A DNA stretch of 64,000 nucleotides from Bombus terrestris (Eukaryota; Arthropoda; Insecta; Hymenoptera; Apidae). Positions within the stretch are counted from its first letter, which is position 1, and every line of letters starts with the position of its first letter. Made by a program: the position numbers and the translations under genes. Below the pieces are notes generated by a model. The model was not told the origin of the DNA, made no database searches, and saw only the letters and a list, made by a program, of their open reading frames with translations. Location of the stretch: contig NW_025963549.1 of the NCBI RefSeq assembly GCF_910591885.1, positions 2,914,001-2,978,000 of the forward strand, given 5' to 3'. Positions 1 through 10,642 of the stretch are shown here, in pieces.

Positions 1-481
1 CTCGTATGTCGCATGTGACGTCTCACTTTCCGCCGTAGACACTTGTCGGATCTACATACGTTGAACGATTTGCGCGATACAAGCGCGGCGCTCTGCAGGG
101 ACGAGGGATCCAATTTTCGAAGTATCAAGTGCAAAACCTCCAGTGGTAGTTCGGAAATGATATCTACCTTACTTGGCACGAACAAACCAACGACGCGTAG
201 CAGAGATCTAAAGAAACTCCATGTTGCTTCTATTGTGGCGCGAGCACGACTGACGGTCTGGCTGAGAATGAATTCTTATATATGTGCCGTCCTTCACGGT
301 GCACTGCGAGTTCCGGCTCCGGTGAGAGTCCTGGACAGTCAGAATCGATCGCATGTGCATGTATCTTCATATGGATCGGGTTCACATTATGATTAGTGTT
401 AGATGCGTGAAACGAGTCTTCATTTGGATTAGACGTTGTTGTTATGCAATAGAGCAGATATTCACTAGTGCGAATTTGATT
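1..481. other. Left margin: unassigned sequence plus LTR-B scrap
   Basis: No gene is supported here; the open frame over the first 396 bases has no family resemblance I recognise. From about 390 to 481 the sequence resembles the part of LTR-B seen at about 13770-13860 (shared words around 'tatgcaatagag' and 'actagtgc'). The family A element that follows therefore appears to have inserted into an LTR-B copy whose other end resumes at about 5555. The rest is probably old repeat debris. Confidence 0.4.
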
Positions 482-984
482 TGAGGTGTATGGTAGCGAT
501 TTAGGTTTAAAAGCACAAGAGTATATTTAACTATGTAGTTTATTAAAATATACCCTACGTGTACACTAGTCGTAGAATACACTTGTTGTCTTGATTCGTG
601 ATTACGAATAGATGGGCGCAAAGAAGTATCGACTTAGCTGCTACTGCTCGTGTCACTCCATAAAAAAGAATGCCTCACTACCCCGCTCGCTATATTCATA
701 TGCGTTGGAGTTGACAAAAGGCGTTGGGATTTGAATTTTGAAGGTGTTCTCGAAAAATCGCAACTGACGCTGAACTCTCGACCTTGTTTACAAATGTTGA
801 ATTTTCGGGTAGTTGACTCGAGGGCATATGATCACGACAAAATCTACGGATTTTGATTAACCTTCGGTAACCGCCTAAGGTTGTCGGATCTATAATAAAC
901 TCATCTTTCAGTAAACACGATTTTTTGTGTAGCGGGTTCACTAGACCGAAACCGTTATGAATTTTACCTACGAGTGCCGCTACA
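482..984 (-). repeat. 3' LTR of family A
   Basis: About 503 bp, starting TG (tgaggtgtatgg) and ending CA (gtgccgctaca) on the plus strand. It aligns end to end with 5045-5547. The bases just inside it, read on the minus strand, form a G-rich run (GGCAGGCGGGTAC) suited to a polypurine tract. Confidence 0.85.
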
Positions 985-1061
985 GTACCCGCCTGCCAGT
1001 GTTAACGTTACTTCTTTTTATGTTTGTTTACGTATGTTAGCGCGGTGCCCTTGCTAACCGC

Positions 1062-2393
1062 TTAATTCAAACCCGTTTGAAAGCGGTGAGGAGAACGAAC
1101 TCTCCTGCCCGAACGCGTGGTATAATTGGTTCTTGCGTCTCCGTTGCTTTGTTGCGCTTGCTCGCTGCTTTGCGGTCGGGAGATTTTCCCAGGTAAAAAT
1201 ACGTCGTAGGTTTCTGCGCTCCTTTGCAGATGCTCTATATCTTCCGACACGATGAAGGCGGGTTTTAAACGATCTACGGAGACTTTCACGCTTTTGTCCT
1301 TCATCCGTATGGTAATGGTTTTCATCCCACGCTGTGTAACCTGATAAGGGCCATCGTATGGTGGTTGCAGTGGACCTCCGAATGCATCGTCGCGTACGAA
1401 AACGCACGGCGACGTTTCTAAATCGCGGAACATGAACGTTTTCTTTTCGCCGTGTCGTGAAGTCGGCAGAGGACTAATATCGCTCATTCGCTCTCGCAGA
1501 GAGTTTGCGAATTCCGCGTTGGCCGGTTGTTTTGCTGGTACAAAGAATTTTGCTGGCAATCGTATGTCCGTACCATAAATTATTTCGGCTGCCGTTGCGC
1601 TCAGGACCTCCTTGATAGCGGTTCTAATGCCTAAAAGAACTATGGGAAGGCTTTCAACCCAGTTGCTTGAATTGTGGCATTTGATTGCGGCCTTAAGCTG
1701 CCTGTGAAAGCGCTGTACCATCCTGTTGGACGCGAGGTGGTAGGCTGTGGTACGCAAATGCTTAATGCCGAGCATCCGGCATAGTTCGGTGAAAAGACTG
1801 GATTCGAATTGGCGTCCTTGATCGGTTGTTATTTTTGCTGGGACGACAAAACGCGCTATCCATGTGGAAAGAAGAGCCGAGGCAACGGTCGTCCCTTCCA
1901 TATCTGGTATTGGAATCGCTTCGGGCCAACGTGAAAAACGGTCGATACATGTTAGACAATATCGGTAGCCTTGTGAATATTGAATGACGATGATGTCTAA
2001 ATGTATATGCTCGAATCGTCCTGCGAGCTCTCCGAATGTTCCGGTCGGCGTTGATACGTGTCTCGTTATTTTACATTATTGACACGGGATGTATTGCCGT
2101 GTCCATGTTTGGCAATTTTTGTTTACCGCCGGCCAAACTATACGCGATTTTACGAATTTTTGGGTCGCGCGTATCCCTAGATGGGAAAGTCCGTGGAGCG
2201 AATTGAATACGTCGCGCCGCAAGGGTTTCGGTACGTACGGTCGTACGATGTCTCCTGATACGTCGCAGTATATTTCCGCGTCGTAATCCGGAAAACGAAT
2301 TTTCTTAACCTGCAACGCGGATATATCGGAGTTGATGATGTCGCAGAGCTCCTTGCCTTTTTCTTGCGCGGCGGCGAGAGTTTTGTGATCCAC
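1062..2393 (-). pseudogene. pol: Integrase of family A (broken)
   Basis: The N-terminal zinc-binding region is at 2076-2393 with the H-x4-H...C-x2-C layout (HGLSH, then C-x-TWTRQYIPC). The catalytic core runs through about 2075-1500: an aspartate in a HLDII context upstream of 1901, the second aspartate in TTDQG, and then VQRFHR where active relatives have VERFHR. The third catalytic residue (Glu) is therefore replaced by Gln, and the usual H-P-x-A-N-G before it reads HLASNR. Stops separate the zinc region from the core. The C-terminal part (about 1062-1500) is basic and resembles the tail of CsRn1 integrases. Confidence 0.8.
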
Positions 2394-2486
2394 GGATTTT
2401 CCTATGGCTTCGATGCGAGATAGGGCGTCGGCTGCATTGTTATTCAGCCTTTTTATATGCCTTATATCGATCGTGAACTGCCCGAT

Positions 2487-2864
2487 CTAATCTAGTTGAC
2501 GGAATTGTCTCGGCGAACACTTGTCGGGATTCTGACTGAACGCATCGGTGTGGTGTTTGTGATCTATGAAAATAATGAAATTCCTCCCCTCTACGGCGTA
2601 TCTAAATCGCTTGACCGCGGTATACATAGCGAGTAATTCGCGATCGTACGCGCTATATTTTCGCTGCGCGAAATTTGTGGCTTTAGTTAAGAAACCCAAC
2701 GGTTGCCAAGTGTCATTCGCGCGTTACTGTAACACCGCCCCTATTGCAAAGTCGGTCGCGTCTACTGCGAGGCTGATGGGCGCGCCAGGTATAGGATGCC
2801 CTAACATCGTAGCGTCAGCTAGGGCGCGTTTTGACTCGCTAAAGCTCGTTTTGGCTTCCTCCGA
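2487..2864 (-). pseudogene. pol: RNase H remnant of family A
   Basis: The open part at 2487-2699 contains KYSAYDRELLAMY and VEGRNFIIFIDHK, the conserved core of Ty3/gypsy RNase H (activity that removes the RNA template during reverse transcription). It is separated from RT by a stop near 2865 and from integrase by about 90 bases with stops. The segment upstream to 2864 still resembles the RT-RNase H connection in pieces. Confidence 0.75.
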
Positions 2865-3734
2865 CTAAATAATGGGCATGTTGCCCTTTTTCGCCCCTTG
2901 TAACAAATCGTTGAGGGGTTGCAAAATTTTAGCTGCCCCCGGTATGAAACGTCGGTAAAAGTTAATCGTACCGAGGTATCCGCGTAGTGCCTTGATGTTC
3001 GCGGGGAGCGGTGCTTCATTTATGGCTCTAACGCGATCGGCGAGCGGTTTCATTCCGTGCGCGTTTACCGTATGGCCTAGGAAGGCTATTACATTAATGC
3101 CGAACTCGCACTTTGCGAGATTGATTACTACGCCGTACTGGTTTAGACGTTCGAACAAGATCCGCAAGTGCCCGCGGTGCTGCCCCTCGATTTCTGAAGC
3201 TACCAAGAAGTCATCTATGTACGCGTAAACGAAATCTAAGCCTCGCGTGATTACGTCGACAAATGTTTGACACGTTTGCGCGGCGTTTCGAAGCCCAAAC
3301 ATCATGTTGTTTGCCTCGAAAAGGCCGAATGGTGTCGAAATCGCGGTTTTTGTATCGTCCTCAGGCGCGATTGAGATTTGATGGTAGGCGCGCACTAAAC
3401 CAATTTTTGAGAATATTCTCCGACCGTGTAAATGCTGCGCGAAGTCTTGTATGTGCGGTGGAGAGTACCTGTCGGGTACAGTGCGGGCGTTCAGTGCCCT
3501 GTAGTCACCGCAATGTCGCAGACTTCCGTCCTTCTTTGGGACGACGTGTAGTCGAGATGCCCGGGAATTCTTCGATGGGTTGCAAATTCCGCCTTGATTG
3601 GCTTGAGACGGTCCGGTGCGTGAGGGCGGGGTTTGCAATATACGGGCAGGCGGGGTGTGGTTTCGATGTGGTGCTCCACACAGTGCCGTATTTTCTCTCA
3701 CCCAAAGGCCGGTGGGCGCGTTAGATCTGGACAT
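2865..3734 (-). pseudogene. pol: Reverse transcriptase of family A, active site damaged
   Basis: A 289-codon frame carries most of a Ty3-type RT: the HVVPKKDGSLRHCGDYRALN block, the palm sequence, and the YIDD box in YAYIDDFL. The other catalytic position reads FSKIGLVRAYHQI, whereas family members have Asp in place of this Gly, so polymerase activity should be lost even apart from the other breaks. The thumb-side block FLGHTVNAHGMKPL is also present. Protease precedes it in another frame, and a stop ends it before RNase H. Confidence 0.85.
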
Positions 3735-4204
3735 TTCACCAACAATTGGTGGTAGACCAAATCCCTGTTTACGGTCTTAATCATAAGCTGTTCGCAGTTG
3801 GCGGCGTATCCCCTGGTCGATAACTGGTTTGTTGTGTCGAGAAGTCGTCTTTTTCTTGGATCCACAAGCAACCCGTAATGACTTAGGAAATCTAGGCCGA
3901 TGATGAGGGTTTGCACATCGGCGACAGTGAAGTGCCATTTGAAGGCACGTCTAAGGGACAGGTTCAGCTCCATCGCTATAGTGCCGTACGTTGCGATGCG
4001 CGTCCCATTGGCAGCGAATAGTTCATACGTTGTTCTCTTTACGTCCCTAGATAGCTTGCTTCGGGGATGAACGCCGATATCAGCACCGGTGTCAACTAAG
4101 AACGAAGTCTTCGTTCTCTGGTCCAAAATAAAGATGCGGCGAGATCCCAAGCCGTCGCCGTCCTCCGCTTTTACGGACGGCTGGGATCGTTTCCCGACTT
4201 CCAC
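3698..4204 (-). pseudogene. pol: Aspartic protease of family A
   Basis: A 168-codon frame in which residues 36-42 read LVDTGAD, the active-site triad of retroviral-type proteases (cleaves the Gag-Pol polyprotein). It is followed by LFAANGTRIATYGT and IGLDFLSHYGLLVD, the usual flap and second-strand regions. It overlaps the gag frame (4092-4568) and the RT frame (to 3734) in different reading frames, so the polyprotein is not continuous. Confidence 0.8.
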
Positions 4205-4957
4205 TTACAAGCGTGACGCCGAACCTCGCATGATAGAAGCAAATTCCGTCCTGGCGCGGATGGTCTCGCGAACGCGAACGGTGGCGGGGTCGAGTGAGAG
4301 AATTCGAACGTCTTCGTGGTCGATGATACCCGCCGCTTCCCATAGCCTTAATCTGTTCTCGCAGTCTGCTGACCTCGGCGGCCAGTGCGTCGTTTTTGCC
4401 TTCGTGTGATGCCGGTGGCTCGATTGTGACTACCTTGTGAGCGCGCTGCCCGTTACGATTATACGCCTCATCGATTTTATCCGCTGTCCTGGTCAGTTTC
4501 TCGATACTCGTATCGTCCACTGCAGCCAGGACTTCCCTGATGCGATCAGGGAGGCGATTCCTCCACAAGATGTGGATGAATTCATCGGAAGTGAGGGGGC
4601 TGGCTAATTTTTTAAGTCATTATAAAACTGTGAGGGTTTTCTCTCGCCCATCTCTTCACGTTCGACTAACCTTTCGAACTTGGCGCTGTCCGATTCGGTC
4701 AGGGCGCGGATCAGCTCGCTCTTCAATTTATCGTACTGGCCTGTGGCGGGGAGGTTGGTCACTGTATCCTCAATCTTCGCGAGGTAATGTGGGTCGAGGA
4801 ATCCCATGAGGGCTAAGGATTTTTAATCGTCGTGGAAGATGCCGGCTACCCCGAAATATTTCTCTAAAATGGAAAACCAAATCCTGGTCATCGTGGGCAT
4901 ACAGGGCGGCACGCGGAACGATGAGCCGGCTGGATTTCGTTTGCTCTCCTTTTCCAT
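4092..4957 (-). pseudogene. gag: Gag of family A, two frames plus a stop
   Basis: The start is the ATG at 4955-4957. The N-terminal part has RVPPCMPTMTRIWF, the order seen at the start of CsRn1-type Gags, and runs into a TAA at 4823-4825. The same frame resumes and carries a block ending GERKPSQFYNDL up to about 4604. The C-terminal half continues in another frame (4092-4568) with WRNRLPDRIREVLA and the motif CFYHARFG. CsRn1 Gags carry a C-H-C-C cluster beginning like this rather than the usual CCHC zinc knuckle; the rest of the cluster is lost after a further frame change. Confidence 0.75.
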
Positions 4958-5022
4958 TGTGTGAGTTGCGGACTATGATATTGAAACTGCGACTAGCCTA
5001 TCGCTGTCACCTTTTACACAAA

Positions 5023-5041
5023 AATCACGTCGGTGTCACCA
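5023..5041 (-). other. tRNA-Trp-type primer binding site of family A
   Basis: On the plus strand aatcacgtcggtgtcacca equals the 3' end of eukaryotic tRNA-Trp (recalled as ending in ...ATCACGTCGGGGTCACCA) except for one base. It lies three bases inside the 5' LTR boundary at 5045. The CsRn1 clade is known for tRNA-Trp priming, so this supports the classification. Confidence 0.75.
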
Positions 5042-5044
5042 GCT

Positions 5045-5547
5045 TGAGATGTATGGTAGCGATTTAGGCTTAAAAACACAAGAGTATATTTAACTGTGTA
5101 GTTTATTAAAATATACCCTACGTGAACACTAGACGTATAATACACTTGTTGTCTTGATTCGTGATTACGAATAGATCGGCGCAAAGAAGTATCGACTTAA
5201 CTGCTACTGCTCGTGTCATTCGATAACAAAGAATGCCTCGCTACCCTGTTCGCGATATTTATATGCGTCGGAGTTGACAAAAGGCGTTGGGATTTAAATT
5301 TCCAAGGTGTTCTCGAAAAATCACAACGGACGCTGAACTCTCGACCTTCTTTACAAATGTTGACATTTCGGGTAGTTGACTAGAGGGCATATGATCACGA
5401 CAAAAACGACGGAATTTGATTAACTTTCGGTAACCGCCTAAGGTTGTCGGATCTATAATAAACTCATCTTACAGAAAACACGATTTGTTGTGTAGCGGGT
5501 TCACTCGACCGAAACCGTTATGAATTTTACCGACGAGTGCCGCTATA
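5045..5547 (-). repeat. 5' LTR of family A
   Basis: The same 503 bp as 482-984, with about 8% differences over the stretch I compared. The plus-strand end reads ctata rather than ctaca. Confidence 0.85.
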
Positions 5548-5554
5548 GGTGTAT

Positions 5555-5943
5555 AATGAATCCTCAGGCTAGCTAAACATATACTGTCGAGATGCGTTGA
5601 CATCTGGCAATCATCTCATCCGAAGGATAGAGTCTGCGTGCGGCGAGACACGGGACAGAAACCGTTGGAATGTTTACTGTCACGTGCCGCTACGATTATT
5701 TCATTTAAGGACAGTTATAGAATTACTCCATGCCTCTATTAGACAAAACGTTCATCCCTTGACCGCGGCTACGTTCGGTGACTGGTTGTCGCCTCGAGGC
5801 CAATTGCAGTATCACAAGTTTCGAACAATTACAATCGGACTGGATGGCTACAATTGTTGAATTACTGCTATGGTAGAATATAGATTACAATGTTACGGGA
5901 TTTTCCCAAAATTCCAAACGGAACGTTCCCGTGATATTTCATC
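5555..5943 (-). repeat. LTR-B fragment
   Basis: It aligns with 14360-14725, the right end of the family B LTR, including the blocks 'acatctggcaatcatct', 'gacaaaacgttcat' and 'ttgaccgcg', and the terminal tttcatctccga. The bases directly after it (ttatatttatgcttgatctg) are the same satellite bases that follow the LTR at 14725, so LTR end and satellite junction were copied together. Confidence 0.75.
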
Positions 5944-6498
5944 TCCGACTTATATTTATGCTTGATCTGTCTGGGACCAGTGCAGATATAGCGCGAACTG
6001 GCTGGTAAGCGATGTATTTGGCAAGAAATGTGGAGTACCAGGCATATCGTATTGTCGACACATTTCCAACAGTAACGGAGATGCGTGGTTTTGAATATTT
6101 AATTATGTATATTAAAAGCTGCAATTAGCTGGATTTGAATCGATACTGATTTTATATAGCGTAATTCGTATGATCTACACTGTATTTATCAGCAAATATG
6201 GAGTATATCGCGCATCCATTTGTCGACATATCGACATATCAATAGAAACAGCGATACGTTGATCTGAATGTTCAGGCATGAATATGCAAATCTGCAATTA
6301 CACTGGATTTGACGGGGTTCAGACTTGACGTAGCTCTAACTAGCAGATGTGAACTGTATTTGGCAGGAAATGTGGAGAACAATGCACATCGTATTGTCTG
6401 CATATCTGCATTAGCAACGGAGATAGGTTGGTTTGAACATTTAAGTCTGAAAATGTAAAAATGGAGGGTTTACGCCTGGATTTTACATTGGCCAGAGT
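5944..6498 (+). repeat. 168-bp satellite, about 3 monomers
   Basis: Degenerate tandem units recognised by the recurring order ctggatttgac, ccagagttgac, gtatttggcag, aaatgtggagta, tcgacatatctgcaa, aacggagatacgtt, gaatattta. No gene. Confidence 0.8.
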
Positions 6499-6987
6499 TG
6501 ATGTCAATTTGTCCAACCGTGGAGAGATTTGATCGCGTGGAAGCGAGTCAACGGGAGTCGCAAATTCCCGTTACGATTCTAGGAAACGACACCGCGTATT
6601 GATCGATCCCCTGATTTCCGTTAAGATAGTAGGGTGGTTGCGATGGTATAACTCTGCGACCAACAGTGTTATTGATGAGAATTGTGGATCTTGATGGCCG
6701 AAATATTGTTATGGAAACATAATATTTACACTGGCATTTACTATTAACGTAGACACATATTTATTTTATAAACGATTTTTAGAATATATATCGTTACACA
6801 GCTGCAAGCGTCTCAGCACTTTCTGCCATACCCGACCTTATGTAGACTGTTAACCGATAGAACTGTTTACGTTAGTCCGTTTCTCAGTCGCCGCGCACAC
6901 ACATATCTCCACACAGTGATATCCCGTTACAAAGATCTCCACTACGCACTGGACCTAGTCCAGCACAAAATTATATATATTTCAATA
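6499..6987 (-). repeat. Solo LTR-F
   Basis: About 489 bp, nearly the same as 20136-20627 (where it abuts copia family F) and 59560-60048. It begins at the satellite word ccagagt in all three places. Roughly 6541-6660 resembles part of the BEL family D LTR (see findings). Confidence 0.7.
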
Positions 6988-7744
6988 TTTATGAAGTATG
7001 TATTTCCAAAAACTTTGTACAACAGCACAAGTTAGTAACTCCGCCGATTAAGGTATAGGTGACGAAGAAATGGATTGATCTGATATGAGAGAATCCGGGT
7101 AGATATATTGACTGATCTGAAAACCTAGATTGAGTATGCATAGATAGGTGGTCTTCGAAGAAGTCATGGGTGTAGAGTGTTTTCGAACCGAGATATAACT
7201 CGAATTCCCCTCTTATATACTTACGGAGGAAAGCTCGGTATGTAGGTAATTTTTGATCAAGGGAAGCCGATTCGTTGTTCACTCTTTTTGTTATGAAAAG
7301 GGAGTACAAAGATTCGCGATAGCCATTGGGTATGATCAGCGTTAATGAATGAAGATAGGATGAGTAAGTATCCTACCAACGTGGCTCATGGATGACCTTG
7401 TTCATGGGTAAATCCACACATTTTCATCGGATAAATGTCCGGTTTAATATTATGTAATTACCGGTTTTCCCATTACATAACTACCAGCTTTGCCGTAGTT
7501 TCTAAGAGCGCACAATAAACATAAGGACTTTTCTAAGGAATACACATCAATCAAAAACATTTAAGAAATTGGACGTGCAAGATGAAAGGGACCATCTAGA
7601 ATTACTTAAAAAGTCTAAGTTTTTGGTGGGTCCTTAGGTTTGATGAGGGTGTAAATAACGGTCAGCGGCCCCTTAGCGGCTAAATATCGAGGGACGTCGC
7701 ACGGTACCTATCACGCAAGGTAACAGTTGATATAGTGAAAAAAC
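6988..7744. other. Non-satellite segment, duplicated at 60049-61463
   Basis: About 757 bp between LTR-F and the next satellite block, repeated almost unchanged at 60049-61463, where a BEL LTR is inserted after position 60406. It holds an open frame of 106 codons on the minus strand (6989-7309), listed separately. The second half (7346-7744) shows no coding signal that I recognise. Confidence 0.55.
6989..7309 (-). CDS. Uncharacterised 106-codon open frame in duplicated segment
   Basis: Not recognised. The predicted product includes RAFLRKYIRGEFELYLGSK and a hydrophobic stretch near its C-terminus (HFFVTYTLIGGVTNLCCC). The same frame is open at 60050-60370 with only a few residue changes, but that may only reflect recent duplication. 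No promoter, splice or codon evidence supports it. It may be a chance frame or part of an unrecognised repeat. Confidence 0.2.
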   Translation of the reverse strand: MYSLFITKRVNNESASLDQKLPTYRAFLRKYIRGEFELYLGSKTLYTHDFFEDHLSMHTQSRFSDQSIYLPGFSHIRSIHFFVTYTLIGGVTNLCCCTKFLEIHTS

Positions 7745-8402
7745 GGCTGGTGTGCACTATATTTGGCAGCAAATGTGCAGTATAAGGCACATCGAATTGT
7801 CGACATATTTGCAACAGAAACGGAGATACGTGGGTATGAATATTTTACCCTGAATATGCAAAACTGCAATTACGCTTGATTCGTCTGGGACAATTCATGT
7901 GGATATAGCGCAAACTGGCTGATGAGCGCTGTATGTGGCAAGAAATGTGGAGTACCATCCACATCGAATTGTCGACATACCAGCAACAGCAACGGAGATA
8001 CGTTTAGTTGAATATTTGAGTCTGAATCTGCAGAGCTACAATTACACTGCATATAACAGGGACCAGAGTCGACATAACGCTGACCAGCTAATGTGCTCTG
8101 TATTTGGCAGCAAATGTGGATTGGTTGTCGGCATATTTGCTATATAGGCGAAGACACATTGATCTGAATGTTTATTCCTGAATACGCAATACTTCATTTA
8201 CGCTGCACTTCACAAGGTCCAGAGAGGACGAAGTGCAAAGCAGCTGGTGTGTTCTGTATTTGCCTGCAAATCTGGAGTATAACGCGAATCGAAATGTCGG
8301 CATATCTGCGATAGCAGCGGAGATACGTTGATTTGAATATTTAAGCGTGACTATGCGAAACTGCAATTACATTGCATTTGACAGTAACCAAATATAAAAT
8401 AG
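7745..8402 (+). repeat. 168-bp satellite, about 4 monomers
   Basis: Same monomer order as at 5944. Matches 61464-62135 almost base for base. Confidence 0.8.
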
Positions 8403-8586
8403 TGTTAGGAAGATGATACATTTGAACTGTACATGTGAATGTGTGTGTAGGCGTCAGAGAGTGTCCAGGCCTTAGTTGGGCCAAAGGGCAATTGGCAGCC
8501 GTTAGAAACATTTTAAAGGGTCGGTTGACAACAAACGTGCGTGCGACTAGGTTTTCGATGTCTTCAGAGTATAAGATATATTTTTC
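8403..8586 (+). repeat. Truncated, diverged copia LTR-E
   Basis: Reads tgttaggaagatgatacat and continues through gcgtcagagagtgtccaggcc and caaacgtgcgtgcga, the reverse complement of the family E LTR (for example 43475-43719). The last 60 or so bases of the LTR are missing. Repeated at 62136-62318. Confidence 0.7.
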
Positions 8587-10313
8587 GGGTCAACGTCAGG
8601 ATTAGGGGTGGGGGTGTTCGATGAATCTTCGTTGAAATTAGCCATCGGTGCGGTGTAACAATATTTTAGTTTATTGACACAAATTAGAAAGATTACAGCG
8701 TCGATATGTAATCGCAATGTTTCGACATTCGCGGCACTATGACAATGGTCTCGGCTCCGGTAACGTTTCCGCGGTCAACGGATGCTGAGCTCTACCCTAC
8801 GTTAGCGTCTAAGTTGCACTACATGTTAGAGCAAGGAGCAATTACTACGTATAAGAAAGACAGGTCGATTGCTGATGAGCCCGCACTAGAGAGTGTCTCT
8901 CCATCACGGCGACGCTGTCGAGGAAAACTATGATGGGTGTGTCTAAGGGCTCGGATTCGTGGAGAAAAGTCTTCGTTCAGAAAGTGAGGGAAATTGACGT
9001 TACTGTTAATTGGTCAATTTCCATGTTGGTGGTTAGAGAAGGGTGCTTACCGTCCTTGGGGAGAGTTGCCAGTGGGAAGCGTTCGTAGACGGATAGATTT
9101 CTCTTATCTTCCCGTAGTTGGGGCACAGGCTATTAGTCTATTTGAAATACTTTGTATAATTGAAACTTAATATTCGTAGGGGGCCCTCAGCCAGCTAAAC
9201 ATATACCCTGAGGATGCGTCGACATCTGGCAATCATCTTACCCGAAGGACAAAGTCTGCGTGTGGCGAGCCACGGGACAAAAATCGTTGAAATTTTTACC
9301 GTCGTGCCCCGTCCCAAGTAATTCTTTTAAGGAGAGCTATAGAGTTACTTCATGCCTTTGTTAAACAAAACGTTCATCCCTTGACCGCGACTACGTTCGG
9401 CGACTGATTGTCTCCTCGAGTCCGAGCTCACTATCATAAATCTCTGTAGCGGCAGTCGACAGCAAACTTCCCAACGGTTTCTGTCCCATGCCTCGCTACA
9501 CAAGGACTCTACCTTTCGAACAGATGGTTGCCAGATGTCTATCAGATACAGATTCTCACCGAATATTTACAGCGAGCCTAAGGACCCGCTATGAATCTTA
9601 GGATTTATGCAGCTGAGATTCTCTAAAGGGACAAATAGTCTTTGTCTCAATAGTCCCTACACATACCACCCACTACGGGAAATCTGCTTTTTCTCACGTA
9701 CGACGCTCCTCGCTAGCAACTTTCTCTCAAGGGCAGTTGTCATCCCTTTCCAACAACCAACTCACAATTTTGCCAATTAACAGCGACGTCCGTTTCCCTC
9801 ACTCTCTGAACTAACACTTTTCTTAACGAATCCGATGATCCCGTATCCTTAGACACACCCAAACACAGTTTTCCTAAAGAGCATCATCGCGACACAAATT
9901 CATTCTGTTCTATCGCGAGCCGCGAGGCAAGTTGGAAGACGCCTTCTGGATTGTTCATCCGCAGTCGTACGTAATAGCGAATCTGAATCTCTCGACATAT
10001 GTGCAATCGTCTCGACTCGAACCACCGCGTAAAGTATCGCGCCGAGCTTGAACTTGTAATCTTGAATCGATAATTGTACCGTGCTTTCGGCGCGCTAGTG
10101 TATACCACTGACACAAGCAAATAAACAGTTATTGTTAAACAATACGGAGTGATTCTTCTATACCTATCACGCACGTTATCTCATCTCAAATAAGTACAGT
10201 CGGATCGAATGACAACAGTTTCATAATACGGCTATGGTGAAGTCTAAATTACAGTACTAGGGGTCTTCCCAAAGTTCCGAAGGGAAGTTTCAGGTGTTCT
10301 TTCATCTCCGACA
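8587..10313 (-). repeat. Rearranged left LTR of family B
   Basis: 8587 to about 9430 and 10200-10313 align with the right LTR (13745-14725) in the same orientation. Between them, about 9440-9890 aligns with the opposite strand of the same LTR (compare the plus-sense copy at 28740-29110), and about 9890-10200 has no match I can see. The LTR has suffered an inversion or an inverted nested copy. Confidence 0.6.
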
Positions 10314-10642
10314 CGGCCATTCTGACTATCACACGTCCTCGTGTGTAACTAAAATATTGTGTTTCCTAACATTAGACTCGATACAATTAACATTATTAAC
10401 AATTTAACTAGATGTTCGAATAAGGCAAGGGTCCAGTGTAGCAACAAATCCTGTTCGGGGATTTGGCAGCAAAAAAATAAAAGATTATGAAAATTAGTAG
10501 CGTTATAGTTAGTATCCAAGGTGATAGTTGCATCCTGCAAGTTATCAGTCGGATCGTAACGGCATGATGGACCATTTTCGAATTCGTTCTCCAAAGGATC
10601 TCGGCCTTTTAGATCGTATGAGCACATAGAGCTTCGTTCCAC
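10314..10642 (-). other. 3' region of family B, no gene seen
   Basis: Lies between the left LTR and the minisatellite. A minus-strand open frame spans it (10349-10720) but part of that frame is the minisatellite and nothing in it resembles an envelope or other known product. Confidence 0.45.

Larger units (their letters stand above)
482..5547 (-). mobile_element. CsRn1-like Ty3/gypsy retrotransposon, family A, degenerate
   Basis: A two-LTR element read on the minus strand: 5' LTR 5045-5547, primer site 5023-5041, gag, protease, RT, RNase H, integrase, then the 3' LTR at 482-984. The CsRn1 clade is suggested by the primer site (matching tRNA-Trp with one mismatch) and by a Gag motif of the type C-x2-H-x3-F-G. 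The LTRs differ at about 18 of their first 225 bases, so the insertion is old. Frameshifts, stops and lost catalytic residues in RT and integrase show it is dead. The flanking pentamers do not match, so I see no clear target duplication. Confidence 0.85.
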
